From CAZFLM01 sp964519955 (lineage in GTDB: Bacteria > Armatimonadota > Chthonomonadetes > Chthonomonadales > CAJBBX01): DNA of 64,000 nucleotides. Under the pieces are notes generated by a model, which was not told the DNA's origin, did not search any database, and was given only the letters and a program-made list of their open reading frames with translations. Each line of letters begins with the position of its first letter. The stretch's first letter is position 1. The translations under genes were made by a program, and so were the position numbers. The stretch covers positions 26,916 to 90,915 of the forward strand of contig CAZFLM010000018.1 of NCBI GenBank assembly GCA_964519955.1, in the 5' to 3' direction. Shown in pieces: positions 45,897 to 54,409 of the stretch.

Positions 45897-46910
45897 CTAC
45901 TCGGACCGGCTCCTTCCGGCGCTCCCGACCAGCAGCCAGATGAAGAACGGCCCGCCGAGCAGCGCAGTGATTGCGCCGACCGGCATCTCGGCTGGCGCAC
46001 TGATCAGACGCGCCACAGTATCGCACAGTGTTAGGAAGGCCCCGCCTACGAGCGCGGTCATCGGCAGCAGGTAGCGGTGATCGTGTCCGATGAGCAACCT
46101 GGCAATATGCGGAGCGATCATGCCCACGAACCCGATCGGCCCGCACATCGCCACGACCCCTCCCACCGTCATCGAGGTGGCGAAGAAGAGCGCAGCCCTG
46201 ACGCGGCCGACCTGCACACCTCTGCTGGCCGCGATGTCGTCACCGGTGGTCAGCAGGTTCAACTCGTTCGTGAAGTAGGCGATGATGACAGCGCCTATGA
46301 CGGAGAACGGGATGAGACTCGCCACGCTGCCGTAGTCTGCTCCAACGAGTCCACCCATGAGCCACCGAAGCAGCCGGTATGAGTTGTGGAAGTCCGATGT
46401 GCTCTGGACCATCAGGATGAGGCTGGAGAAGAAGAAGCTGATGGCCACTCCAGCCAACAACATCGCCGATGTGGTGAAGCCTCTGCGGATGCGGGACAGG
46501 CCGTATACCAGCACCATTGAGAGACCAGCGCCGGCGAACGCAAACCAGGAGGCCCCAGCTGGCCCAGGCAGGATGCCGGATGCCCCAAGGCGCACCTGCA
46601 GTGCCGCGCCGAATGATGCCCCACTGGCGACGCCCAGTGTCGACTCCGTGGCGAGTTGGTTCCTGAACATGGCCTGGAAGACCATGCCGCTCACCGCAAG
46701 CGTGGCGCCGGCTAGAAAGGCCGTTAGCACACGCGGCACCCTGAGCGACCAGAAGATCGACGACTCGGTGTCCAGCATGTTGGGGTGCAGCACGGCGCCG
46801 ATGGGGGTCAATCGCGGCCCGATGAGCGGCGCCGCTGCGAGACACAGAACAGCCAACACGGCTGCGGCAGCGAGCAGCGGCCATCTCCTCAAAGCGCCGC
46901 TCCGCAGCAC
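45897..46910 (-). CDS. btuC: Corrinoid ABC transporter permease
   Basis: The 337-residue FecCD/BtuC family permease has about ten hydrophobic helices, beginning RRWPLLAAAAVLAVLCLAAA and including LTAFLAGATLAVSGMVFQAM and the C-terminal PAEMPVGAITALLGGPFFIW, which forms the ATPase-coupling region. It overlaps the ATPase gene by 22 bases. FecCD permeases can move haem, siderophores or corrinoids; the riboswitch, cobO and other cobamide genes around it make corrinoid the likely substrate. Confidence 0.93.
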   Translation of the reverse strand: MLRSGALRRWPLLAAAAVLAVLCLAAAPLIGPRLTPIGAVLHPNMLDTESSIFWSLRVPRVLTAFLAGATLAVSGMVFQAMFRNQLATESTLGVASGASFGAALQVRLGASGILPGPAGASWFAFAGAGLSMVLVYGLSRIRRGFTTSAMLLAGVAISFFFSSLILMVQSTSDFHNSYRLLRWLMGGLVGADYGSVASLIPFSVIGAVIIAYFTNELNLLTTGDDIAASRGVQVGRVRAALFFATSMTVGGVVAMCGPIGFVGMIAPHIARLLIGHDHRYLLPMTALVGGAFLTLCDTVARLISAPAEMPVGAITALLGGPFFIWLLVGSAGRSRSE

Positions 46911-47680
46911 GGCATCAAGACGGGCGTCTCCACGCTTGGAGCAATGTAGCGCCGAAACGGTGTATCGTAGATCGCCTCCAGCCGGCTGTCCGCCACGAGG
47001 GCCTCTGGGGTGCCATTGAAGGAGATGCGGCCGTCCTTGATCGCGAGTATGCGGTCGCTGAAGGCCACCGCGTGGTTGATGTCGTGGGTCACCGCCAAGA
47101 TCGTGACCCCCTGGTCACGATTCAGGCGCCTGAGCAGGCGCGAGCTGTCGACCTGGTGCCGATAGTCAAGGAACGCGGTGGGCTCATCGAGGAGCAGAAC
47201 CCGCGCGCCCTGCACGAGTGCGGCGGCAATGTAGGCCATCTGCTGCTCACCACCACTCAGGCTGTCGATCTGCCTGTGGGCGAGGTGCTCGACCCCAACC
47301 TGACTGAGCGCCTCGCGCACTGCGGTCCGGTCCTCGCGCGATACAAGGGTGAACGGGCTGAGGTACGGGTATCGCCCCATAAGGACGAACTCGGTCACCG
47401 TGAACGGCATCGTGCGCCCGCCAGGCTGCGGGACATACCCCAGCATTGTTGCGAGCTTCCGCTGACTGAGCTGCTCCGACGGTGTTCCGAGTACCGAAAC
47501 CTCGCCCGACCATCCGGTCAACACTCTGTTCAAGCACTTGAGGAGGGTGGACTTCCCTGCTCCATTGGGCCCAATGACGGACAGGTACTCGCCTTCTCGG
47601 ACGGCGAATGACACGTCGGCAAGCACCCGCACACGGTCGTAAGCGTATGCAAGATTGCGGGCTTCGAGCGCCAGACTCAC
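46889..47680 (-). CDS. btuD: Corrinoid ABC transporter ATPase
   Basis: The 263-residue ATPase has Walker A VIGPNGAGKSTLLKCLNRVL, Q-loop in GYVPQPGGRTMPFT, ABC signature LSGGEQQMAYIAAALVQGAR and Walker B VLLLDEPTAFLDYRHQ, followed by the switch His in AVTHDINHA. All catalytic motifs are intact. It overlaps btuF by four bases (ATGA) and btuC by 22, so the three transporter genes are translationally coupled. Confidence 0.95.
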   Translation of the reverse strand: MSLALEARNLAYAYDRVRVLADVSFAVREGEYLSVIGPNGAGKSTLLKCLNRVLTGWSGEVSVLGTPSEQLSQRKLATMLGYVPQPGGRTMPFTVTEFVLMGRYPYLSPFTLVSREDRTAVREALSQVGVEHLAHRQIDSLSGGEQQMAYIAAALVQGARVLLLDEPTAFLDYRHQVDSSRLLRRLNRDQGVTILAVTHDINHAVAFSDRILAIKDGRISFNGTPEALVADSRLEAIYDTPFRRYIAPSVETPVLMPCCGAAL

Positions 47681-48597
47681 TGTGGTTTGCTCCAGTTGAT
47701 CTCCGGGTGGATTGCGTGAGATGCTTCTTCCAGCGTATCGATGAACCGCGGCCCCGGAATGACGACATAATCGCCAATGAGGGCATAGACCCGCTTGTTC
47801 CTGACGGCCGGCACCTGGGGCAGGCTATTCCAAGCACGCAGCGAGTTGTCGGCCGTCTTGCGGTCCTTCTTCGGGGCCAGGTCGAGGATCACGTCCGGGC
47901 CGAGTCTCGTGACCCCCTCCGCGGACAGAGACGGTGTCTGGACCACTCGACCGTCATAGGCGTTGATGCCGCCGGCAATCCGGATGATCTCATCGTAGAA
48001 GTTGTGGTTCCCGGCCACATAGATGTCGCCTACCCCGCCGCCCATCGAGCGGCCGATGGACAGCAGCACCTTCGGCCGCGGCAGACCCTCTGTCCGTGCC
48101 TTGACAGCCTCGATCCGTCGTGTGATCTCATCCGTTAGCGCCTTGGCCTGCTGTTCGGCGCCGATCCGGTCGCCTATGACCCGTATCGAGCCGACGATGC
48201 CTGCGATCGTGTTGTGATCGACGATCAGCACGTGCAGCCCAAGATCACCCATGCGCTTGGCGTTATCGCTGTTGCCCGAGGTCAGAATGACGAGGTCGGG
48301 CTTGAGCCTAACGATGGTCTCGAAGCTCGGGTCGATATAGCCACCGACCTGAGTGATGCGCTTCGCCTCGGGCGGATACTCGCAGTAGCGGGTCACCCCT
48401 ACGAGCTTCGTCTGGGCATGCAGCGCGAAGACCACCTCGGTGACGCTCGGAGCGAGCGATACGACGCGGCGCACCTTGGCCGAGACGCCGGTGCCCTGGT
48501 TCGCACGAGGATGGACCGCGTTCTGCGCCAGTCTGGCGCCAAAGACCCCAAGGCAGACGACCAGCGCCGCTGCCACCGCCGGCCAAGCTCTCCTCAT
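47677..48597 (-). CDS. btuF: Corrinoid-binding protein of the ABC transporter
   Basis: The 306-residue periplasmic-binding protein has an N-terminal hydrophobic export segment (AVAAALVVCLGVFGARLAQN) without a lipobox cysteine, so it may be soluble or membrane-tethered. Family features are VRRVVSLAPSVTEVVFALHA, VGVTRYCEYPPEAKRITQVG, then SFETIVRLKPDLVIL and a long inter-lobe helix. These fit the BtuF/FhuD-type helical-backbone fold. It delivers corrinoid to BtuCD. It is the first transporter gene, 97 bases after the MtaA/UroD-like gene. Confidence 0.92.
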   Translation of the reverse strand: MRRAWPAVAAALVVCLGVFGARLAQNAVHPRANQGTGVSAKVRRVVSLAPSVTEVVFALHAQTKLVGVTRYCEYPPEAKRITQVGGYIDPSFETIVRLKPDLVILTSGNSDNAKRMGDLGLHVLIVDHNTIAGIVGSIRVIGDRIGAEQQAKALTDEITRRIEAVKARTEGLPRPKVLLSIGRSMGGGVGDIYVAGNHNFYDEIIRIAGGINAYDGRVVQTPSLSAEGVTRLGPDVILDLAPKKDRKTADNSLRAWNSLPQVPAVRNKRVYALIGDYVVIPGPRFIDTLEEASHAIHPEINWSKPQ

Positions 48598-48694
48598 CCC
48601 CTTGCCTCCCTGGCGTTCACGCTGCCAGCGCCACCGTGATGCCGCGCCCTGCGGCGCCAGGAGGAAAGGAACGCGCGGTTATCTCGCTCTGCCG

Positions 48695-49750
48695 TCAGCA
48701 TCGGCAACCCATGAACGCATTGATCTTCTCCACGATCGCCTCGTGGGCGGATGGGACGCTCAGCACGTCGCACTCGCTTCCAAGGACGTACGGATGTCCC
48801 GATTGCTTCATCCTGCTCAGCAGATCGCACGCCTGGTCCTGGACATCCGCGACGGACAACTCGTCGGAGAAGAACTTCTTTGTGGGTAGGTTGCCGTAGA
48901 GGACGATGTCCTTCGGGATGCGAGCGGCATCTTCCCACAGCTTCCGCGAGCTGCCCAGGCTCATGATGACGGGCTCCAAGGAGGCGAACTGCGGCACCAT
49001 GTCGTCGACCAACTCGCCGCAGTTGTGGAAGAACAGGTCCACGCCGTGTGCATCCAGCAGCAGCTTCAGGCGGCGGTTGGGCGCCATCACGAAGCGGTCG
49101 AAGATGTCGGCTCCTTGTGCCAGTTGCTTGGGCGACAGATACACGCGGTTTGCAGCAGGCTCGCACACGATCATCAGCTTCGCGCCTGCCTCGATCTGGG
49201 CGCGCGCCGATGCGAGGACCGACATGGTGCTGAGTTGCAGTGCCCTTTCGACCGCCAGCACTTCGGGGTCGTCCTCGGCCGTCATGCCGGCTCCGGCCAT
49301 GTAAACGGGGCCGATCGGGTCGGCGATCAGCTTGGTCATCAGCGAGAACGGCCCGATGCACATCCCGCAGGGCACGAGATCGGTGTGCCAGACCACATGA
49401 CGTATCGCGTCGCAGTTGGCCTTCATGCGGGCGGTTACTGCGTCCGGCAGTTCCGCCTCCACTCGCTCGATCACATCGGGGCCAACCGCCTCGTGCAGGT
49501 GGTAGGTGGGGATGTCCGCGGCCGGGATGCCCAGGATGGTGAGCAGCGCCTCCTTCTCCACGGTCAAGTCCATCAGGGGGATCGCAAGAGGCGTTTTGTA
49601 GCGCCTGGCCGCTTCGGCCACCACGGCCCCGAGACGCTCCCCGTCCACCAGAATTGCCTCGCTGTCATCGTGCTCGCGCAGCACGATGTCCGTGCCGATG
49701 GGCATACGAAGGCCGGCTGCCGCCAGGTCGAGATAGTACTGTCTGTCCAC
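48695..49750 (-). CDS. Uroporphyrinogen decarboxylase-like protein (MtaA/CmuA family)
   Basis: The 351-residue URO-D superfamily barrel starts with GTG. It lacks the normal HemE N-terminal Arg-rich motif and has the zinc-type ligands of corrinoid methyltransferases: HNCGELVDDMVP near residue 240 and SECDVLSVPSAHEAI near the end. This agrees with MtaA/MtbA/CmuA proteins, which move methyl groups from methyl-corrinoid to a thiol. It lies in the riboswitch-3 operon between a DUF1559 gene and btuF. No cognate corrinoid protein or CoM genes are visible here, so it may act on corrinoids themselves or on a scavenging reaction. The enzymatic role is open. Confidence 0.8.
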   Translation of the reverse strand: MDRQYYLDLAAAGLRMPIGTDIVLREHDDSEAILVDGERLGAVVAEAARRYKTPLAIPLMDLTVEKEALLTILGIPAADIPTYHLHEAVGPDVIERVEAELPDAVTARMKANCDAIRHVVWHTDLVPCGMCIGPFSLMTKLIADPIGPVYMAGAGMTAEDDPEVLAVERALQLSTMSVLASARAQIEAGAKLMIVCEPAANRVYLSPKQLAQGADIFDRFVMAPNRRLKLLLDAHGVDLFFHNCGELVDDMVPQFASLEPVIMSLGSSRKLWEDAARIPKDIVLYGNLPTKKFFSDELSVADVQDQACDLLSRMKQSGHPYVLGSECDVLSVPSAHEAIVEKINAFMGCRC

Positions 49751-49832
49751 AGGAACTGACCTTTCGTGAGCGTTCTCTTTGGTCTGTCGGCATGCCGGCC
49801 CGCGCGGGGCGATCCCTGGATCGAGAGCTACC

Positions 49833-50657
49833 TTACTGCAGATCGTAGAGATCGTCGTTGAGCGGAGATCCAGTCCTTACGATGTCACCGAGGTGGTTCT
49901 TTATGAAGTCGTCGGCGCTGTACCCATAGCCGAATGTAGAGCCGGCGGGACGAAGAGCCGGGCGCCACGCCTTGACGTGCCCATCCGCCCACTGCACATT
50001 GCCGGTCTCGGAGTGCAGGCCATGAAAGCCCGGATAGTTGTTCGACGGGGGATCGAGGTAGACGCTTCCCTCGAGCGTGGGTGTGCTGTAGCTCCAGGTA
50101 TTGATCCGTGCGCAGTCGGCGAGCTGGACCGTCTCCGATGGCGACTGAATCGCCGCCAAGGACACCGGATGCGGAATGGCGTCCCAAGTGGTCGGGTCGT
50201 AGGTCAGGGGAGATAGGTACACATAGTTGTACCCATAGCCGGTGAACCCGACGGCCGCTCGCAGCGTGCTCCGGAACGAGGGACAGGCCTGTATCTGCTT
50301 GTTCTTCATGTAGGGGTACAGCAACCCCTTGCTCTCGTCAAGAGTGGACGTTCTGGAGTCGTAGGCGCCAAACCAGTAGTAGACGACTGGGCTTGGGCCG
50401 GCCTGAACGGGCACGACGGTCTCATCGTAATCCTGGGCATACATCATCGCCCCGATGCCGATCTGCTTCACGTTGGACGCACATGACGCCTGACGGGCCT
50501 TCTCACGCGCTTGGGCGAAGACAGGGAACAGAATCGCGGCAAGTATCGCGATTATGGCTATAACGACTAACAGTTCAATCAGGGTGAATGCTGCTCTGCT
50601 GCGACTACTTCGGCCCACATGAAGGCGGGCTGTGGCAGGGAACGTGCGGGCTACCAT
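49833..50657 (-). CDS. DUF1559 pseudopilin-like protein 2, under cobalamin riboswitch
   Basis: ATG at 50657 follows AAGGAG. The 274-residue protein has a prepilin leader RAAFTLIELLVVIAIIAILA, then AILFPVFAQAREKARQASCA. Ala instead of Gly precedes the Phe at the peptidase site, as in the other two copies here. DUF1559 body features are MYAQDYDETVVPVQ, a tyrosine-rich middle (GYGYNYVYLSPLT) and, near the end, HGLHSETGNVQWADGHVKAW (H-x9-DG). It ends NDDLYDLQ, close to DDSAYDLQ of the first copy. It leads the riboswitch-3 operon before mtaA-like, btuFDC and cobO. Function unknown; the context indicates cobamide capture or use. Confidence 0.92.
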   Translation of the reverse strand: MVARTFPATARLHVGRSSRSRAAFTLIELLVVIAIIAILAAILFPVFAQAREKARQASCASNVKQIGIGAMMYAQDYDETVVPVQAGPSPVVYYWFGAYDSRTSTLDESKGLLYPYMKNKQIQACPSFRSTLRAAVGFTGYGYNYVYLSPLTYDPTTWDAIPHPVSLAAIQSPSETVQLADCARINTWSYSTPTLEGSVYLDPPSNNYPGFHGLHSETGNVQWADGHVKAWRPALRPAGSTFGYGYSADDFIKNHLGDIVRTGSPLNDDLYDLQ

Positions 50658-50778
50658 TGCTCTGGGCTCCTTGTTGCGCGTGGTCGGCCCGCCAAGCGCA
50701 ACACCCTCAGCATCCGAGCAGACGCCCGGACAAACTGGGAACGCATGGTAGCCGACGGGTTCAGGAGCCCCAAACGCG

Positions 50779-50807
50779 AAAAACCATCCGGCAATCGCGC
50801 GGATGGT
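50779..50807 (-). terminator. Intrinsic terminator in the leader of cobalamin riboswitch 3
   Basis: On the - strand ACCATCCG pairs with CGGATGGT (9-base loop) and is followed by TTTTT. It lies 90 bases after the riboswitch B12 box and before the DUF1559 gene. This is the likely expression platform, so adenosylcobalamin would cause early transcription stop. Confidence 0.8.
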
Positions 50808-50896
50808 GGGTGGCTACTCGGGCGCCTCGTCCTACTAGTCCCTCTACGGGTGCCCGGAGTCATCACCCCCCTTTCTCGCGAAGGGGCAGCGTGATG

Positions 50897-51027
50897 GATC
50901 GCAGGCGGGCATTCGGACTTGGTACGCAGGGGAACTGACCGCGTACCTCACCGCAGCGGGACTGTGCCGGACTTGCACCGGACTTCCCCCGTATCACAAC
51001 CACCCCATGCAGGGTGGTCACTGCGAT
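50897..51027 (-). promoter_or_regulatory. Cobalamin riboswitch 3
   Basis: On the - strand the element reads GGGGGAAGTCCGGTGCAAGT, CCGGCACAGTCCCGCTGCGG and the B12 box CCAAGTCCGAATGCCCGCC. P1 pairs ATCGCAG with CTGCGAT. The class I aptamer is complete. It controls the DUF1559, mtaA-like, btuFDC and cobO genes. Confidence 0.96.
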
Positions 51028-51080
51028 TGCATGCATATTCGGTTGTGCCGGACCTCAAAGTCCAGACGACGTACGCCGAG

Positions 51081-51109
51081 ATGATAACACGCCAGAGGCG
51101 CCAAGTCAA
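51081..51109 (-). promoter_or_regulatory. Sigma70-type promoter for cobalamin riboswitch 3
   Basis: On the - strand TTGACT (51109-51104), 17 bases, TATCAT (51086-51081). Start expected near 51074. It separates the riboswitch operon from cobU, which ends at 51156. Confidence 0.85.
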
Positions 51110-51155
51110 GAGACACGGCGCCCATCGCGCCACGATCTGCCGGCATCCGGGCGGT

Positions 51156-51698
51156 CTACTTCACCTTCAAGGGAAGGCCCGCCACCAGGAACAGCACCTC
51201 GTCGGCCGACTGCGCGAGCTGCTGGTTGGCGCGGCCCAGGGCATCGCGGTACACCCGGCCCAGTGGGTACGGCGGGACCAGCCCCAGTCCTACCTCGTTG
51301 GAGACGACGATCCAATGCGCGCTACCCGACCGGATGGCAGCAACGAGTCCCTCGACCTCAGCGTTGAGTGCGCGGTCGGCCTCGTCATAGCCCACGGGCT
51401 CGGGCAAGGCCATGATGACGTTGGACGCCAGCATGGTCATGCAATCCAGGAGAACCACCGAAGGTGGAGGGGCGAGGCCGGCCACGACCTCACCGATCCG
51501 GCAAGTTGCCTCGACCGTATTCCAACTCCTTGGCCGCTCGGCCCTATGGCGCTCGATCCGCTGCGCCATCTCGCCGTCACTGGCGGTGGCCGTCGCGACA
51601 TATGTGACCCCCTGCCCTGACTCATCGGCCAGCCGCAGAGCGTAGGTGCTCTTCCCACTCCGAGCCCCGCCCAGTATCAGCGTCAGTCGACCTGCCAT
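51156..51698 (-). CDS. cobU: Cobinamide kinase / cobinamide-phosphate guanylyltransferase
   Basis: The 180-residue bifunctional enzyme phosphorylates adenosylcobinamide and attaches GMP, producing AdoCbi-GDP for CobS. The P-loop is LILGGARSGKSTYALRLADE. The guanylylated His region is RIERHRAERPRSWNTVEA. VVLLDCMTMLASN is Walker B-like and IVVSNEVGLGLVPPYPLGRV is typical of CobU. Length is normal. Its start overlaps cbiR by 16 bases. Genes cobT, cobS, cbiR and cobU form one compact unit. Confidence 0.96.
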   Translation of the reverse strand: MAGRLTLILGGARSGKSTYALRLADESGQGVTYVATATASDGEMAQRIERHRAERPRSWNTVEATCRIGEVVAGLAPPPSVVLLDCMTMLASNVIMALPEPVGYDEADRALNAEVEGLVAAIRSGSAHWIVVSNEVGLGLVPPYPLGRVYRDALGRANQQLAQSADEVLFLVAGLPLKVK

Positions 51699-52474
51699 AT
51701 GCCTTCTCCCGCGCGGCGGAGTGCTTCCATCGATGAGTGAAAGTCCTCCTCGCCAAACACTTCGATGGTCACGACTCCGGTGTAGTCCTGCTCGACGAGA
51801 ACGCGCACAACCGTCTGCAGCCGCTCAACCGGCACATGCGCGAGAGAGGCATGGTCGCGCTCAGCAATGCCGTGGATGTGAATGACCTTCGTCCGCGGCA
51901 GCCACTCGGCGAGATAGGGGATGGGATCATGCCCGTCGAGCCAGAGGTGACCCAGGTCGACGCATCGCGAGACCGGAATCCGGTCGAGCACCTCGTCGTT
52001 CAGGCGCGGCGGGTACCGATCCAAGTTCTCTACCGCCAACTGAGCGGCGCCTCGCGTCCACTCAGCCACGATCTCCAGTGCGTGGGTGGCACGCGTGCGC
52101 CACCGCTCAAGTGCGGTGGGATCGGACTGCCCGAGCACCTCGCGTCCATCGAGGTGCACGACGTACGCCCAGGGAGCCAGAGACGCCGTACACTCGATGA
52201 CTTTGCGCGCCTTGTCGATCGACGCATCCCGCATGCAGCCATCGTCCGCGAGCTTCAGGTCCAGGGGCAGATGCACGGTATAGGTCAGGTCGTTGTCCGC
52301 GGCGATAGTCCGCAGATCGCGCACGACGCCGGGCGATGGCAGGTTGTTCTGCCCATCGTCCACGTCGAACAACACCAGTTCCACGTCCCGCACCCGCCTC
52401 ACCAGCCAGCGCACGTTGGGGAGGATGTCGTCGGGGATGATATAGGATGTCGTACCGATACGGAAGGGCAGCAA
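51683..52474 (-). CDS. cbiR: Probable cobamide-remodelling phosphodiesterase (AP-endonuclease-2-type TIM barrel)
   Basis: The 263-residue TIM barrel belongs to the sugar isomerase/AP-endonuclease superfamily. N-terminal RIGTTSYIIPDDILPNVRWL and DVELVLFDVDDGQNNLPSPG, then TYTVHLPLDLKL, AYVVHLDGRE, LAVENLDRYPP, VSRCVDLGHLWLDGHD and KVIHIHGIAERDHASL give a full set of metal ligands (His, Glu, Asp). CbiR of Akkermansia, from the same superfamily, hydrolyses the lower-ligand phosphodiester of cobamides so that a preferred ligand can be attached. The gene sits between cobS and cobU with overlap to cobU, the expected context of CbiR. The assignment relies on context and remembered sequence pattern. 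Confidence 0.78.
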   Translation of the reverse strand: MLPFRIGTTSYIIPDDILPNVRWLVRRVRDVELVLFDVDDGQNNLPSPGVVRDLRTIAADNDLTYTVHLPLDLKLADDGCMRDASIDKARKVIECTASLAPWAYVVHLDGREVLGQSDPTALERWRTRATHALEIVAEWTRGAAQLAVENLDRYPPRLNDEVLDRIPVSRCVDLGHLWLDGHDPIPYLAEWLPRTKVIHIHGIAERDHASLAHVPVERLQTVVRVLVEQDYTGVVTIEVFGEEDFHSSMEALRRAGEGIWQVD

Positions 52475-52488
52475 GGATGGGGCTCTCC

Positions 52489-53217
52489 TCAGACAACTCG
52501 CGCGCAGTAGACCAGGACGACACTCAGTTCAGCAAGCTGAACCGTCAGCCCATAGATGTCCCCGGTGACTCCGCCCAGCTTACTCCGCGACACACGGAAC
52601 ACAGCGAAGGCCACCAGGTGCGCAACCACCGCCGCGATCGCCGACCTCGTGCCGCCGAGGGCGAGCAGCACGGCAGGGACGATCGCGGCCAGGACAAGCG
52701 CTCGCGCATCTAGTGCTCCGGCTATGCTGGCACCCATACCGCCTGGCCGGGCTTGGGGCCGTGTGGCCGCGAGCAGGATGAGCCAGCGCCCCATCACCGG
52801 GGCAAGCAGCAGGGCGTACCACCCCCGAGGCGGGAGCGCCGCGATCGCGACAGCCTGGAGCATCAGATAGATCACGAGCACGATTGCGCCGAACGAACCG
52901 ACTCGAGGGTCCTTCATGATCTCAAGGCGACGCTCAGGCGGAACGGAGGCCAAGAGGCCATCGCCGCTGTCGCACAGGCCGTCCAGGTGCAGGCCACCGG
53001 TCAGGTATGCCCACAGGGCAACTAGGAACACACCGCAGACCGTAGGCGCGAACCAGTGAAGCGCCGCGGCTCGCGCGCCGGCAAGTAGGAGCCCGAGCAA
53101 GAGGCCGACAGACGGAAACCACGGGACCGCTGCCCGCGGGTCGTAGGCACGCCCGCAGCCCAAGCGCCCGGTCGGGATGACCGTCAGTAAGGTCAGCGCC
53201 TGCACCAGTCCGGTCAT
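52489..53217 (-). CDS. cobS: Cobalamin 5'-phosphate synthase
   Basis: The 242-residue integral membrane enzyme joins AdoCbi-GDP with alpha-ribazole(-phosphate) to finish the cobamide. Family hallmarks are LTVIPTGRLG, the acidic motif LTGGLHLDGLCDSGDGLLAS in the first third, ERRLEIMKDPRVGSFGAIVL, and GGVTGDIYGLTVQLAELSVV near the end. About six hydrophobic helices lie between. It overlaps cobT by four bases. Confidence 0.96.
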   Translation of the reverse strand: MTGLVQALTLLTVIPTGRLGCGRAYDPRAAVPWFPSVGLLLGLLLAGARAAALHWFAPTVCGVFLVALWAYLTGGLHLDGLCDSGDGLLASVPPERRLEIMKDPRVGSFGAIVLVIYLMLQAVAIAALPPRGWYALLLAPVMGRWLILLAATRPQARPGGMGASIAGALDARALVLAAIVPAVLLALGGTRSAIAAVVAHLVAFAVFRVSRSKLGGVTGDIYGLTVQLAELSVVLVYCARVV

Positions 53218-54260
53218 TCGCGGTTGCTGACTCCAGCCTCGTCGAACGTCGCCATCTCGTTCAGCGTCCGCACGGCTGCCTCTAGCACGTGAAATGCTAG
53301 AACCGCGCCGGTGCCTTCACCCAAGCGCATCTCCAGATCGAACAGCGCGCGCAGTCCTAGTCGCTCCAGTATGACCCTATGGCCGATCTCGACCGACTCG
53401 TGCGACGGGAAGAGGAAGGGCTTGACGGCAGGTTCGATCTCCGCGGCGACCAGCGCAGCTGCTCCCGAGACGAACCCGTCGATGACCGCCGGGACTCGCA
53501 TCGCCGCCGCGCCGAGGAACACTCCGGCCATCCCGGCGATTTCCAGTCCTCCGACCTTCGCCAACACACCGATCGGGTCGGACGGGTCCGGGCGGTTCAG
53601 CTCGATCGCACGCTCGATGACGGAGACCTTTCGCTCGACGCCGGCGTCGTCGAGGCCGGTTCCGTGCCCGGTTGCTCTGCGCACCGCTTCGCCGGTGAGC
53701 ACGGCGGTGATCGCCGACGACGCCGTCGTGTTCCCGATGCCCATCTCGCCCACCGCGACAATGTCCAGACCCTTGGCGACCTCTTCACGGATGGTGTCGA
53801 TGCCCACGTTGATGGCGGCGCTCGCCTCTTCGCGCGTCATTGCGGGGCCATGCGCCATGTTGCGGGTCCCGGGCAGCACCTTGGCGATGCGCAGCGCCGG
53901 ATGGGGCTCCATCACGTGGGCCACCCCGACATCGACCACGCACACGCGAGCCCCTGCCTGGCGCGCCAGTGCATTGATGGCCGCTCCGCCCCGCAGGAAG
54001 TTCGCAACCATCTGAGGCGTCACCTCGCTTGGGTACGCGCTGACCCCCTCAGCGGTCACGCCGTGGTCTCCGGCCATCACGATGACGGCCTTCCGATCGA
54101 GAGACGGGCGAGCGGCTCCGGTTGCCGCCGCCAGCCGAACGGAAAGCTCCTCCAGGCGGCCGAGTGCCCCGAGCGGCTTGGTAAGGATGGACTGGCGCCG
54201 GAGCGCGGCACTCTGTGCGATGGCATCGACGGGCGGGACCTGCAGGCCTGGGAAGGACAC
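53214..54260 (-). CDS. cobT: Nicotinate-nucleotide:dimethylbenzimidazole phosphoribosyltransferase
   Basis: The enzyme activates the lower-ligand base (e.g. dimethylbenzimidazole) to its alpha-ribotide. GTG at 54260 is chosen because AGGAG lies seven bases before and gives a 348-residue product, the normal CobT length; the frame stays open to 54668 but that part is unrelated IPT-like sequence. Signatures are RQSILTKPLGALGRLEELSV, IVMAGDHGVTAEGVSAYPSE, GDMGIGNTT-like GEMGIGNTTASSAITAVLTG and GLEIAGMAGVFLGAA, with the catalytic Glu in the C-terminal segment RLGEGTGA. It leads the cobT-cobS-cbiR-cobU unit. Confidence 0.95.
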   Translation of the reverse strand: MSFPGLQVPPVDAIAQSAALRRQSILTKPLGALGRLEELSVRLAAATGAARPSLDRKAVIVMAGDHGVTAEGVSAYPSEVTPQMVANFLRGGAAINALARQAGARVCVVDVGVAHVMEPHPALRIAKVLPGTRNMAHGPAMTREEASAAINVGIDTIREEVAKGLDIVAVGEMGIGNTTASSAITAVLTGEAVRRATGHGTGLDDAGVERKVSVIERAIELNRPDPSDPIGVLAKVGGLEIAGMAGVFLGAAAMRVPAVIDGFVSGAAALVAAEIEPAVKPFLFPSHESVEIGHRVILERLGLRALFDLEMRLGEGTGAVLAFHVLEAAVRTLNEMATFDEAGVSNRE

Positions 54261-54336
54261 GCTCAATCTCCTGGAAGCATCGGTTGCCGATGGGCCGAGG
54301 GTCCGGAGGCACATCGGCTCTGGGGAGCATGTGGGC

Positions 54337-54350
54337 CTGCAGCGCTGCAG
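54337..54350. promoter_or_regulatory. Palindrome upstream of cobT
   Basis: CTGCAGCGCTGCAG is a perfect 14-base palindrome, with outer GTGG and CCAC three to six bases further. It lies about 80 bases before cobT and could be an operator or a small hairpin. No cobalamin riboswitch is present here. Confidence 0.25.
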
Positions 54351-54409
54351 CCACGCGCCACATAGCCGCATGGATGGTACCCGAGGGAGCGAGTTCGGGC
54401 GCAGCACGA

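Noticed and set aside
50883..50912. CCCCTT...AAAGGGG hairpin after riboswitch 3 as the terminator
   Set aside because: No T-run follows; the hairpin at 50779-50807 with T5 is a better terminator.
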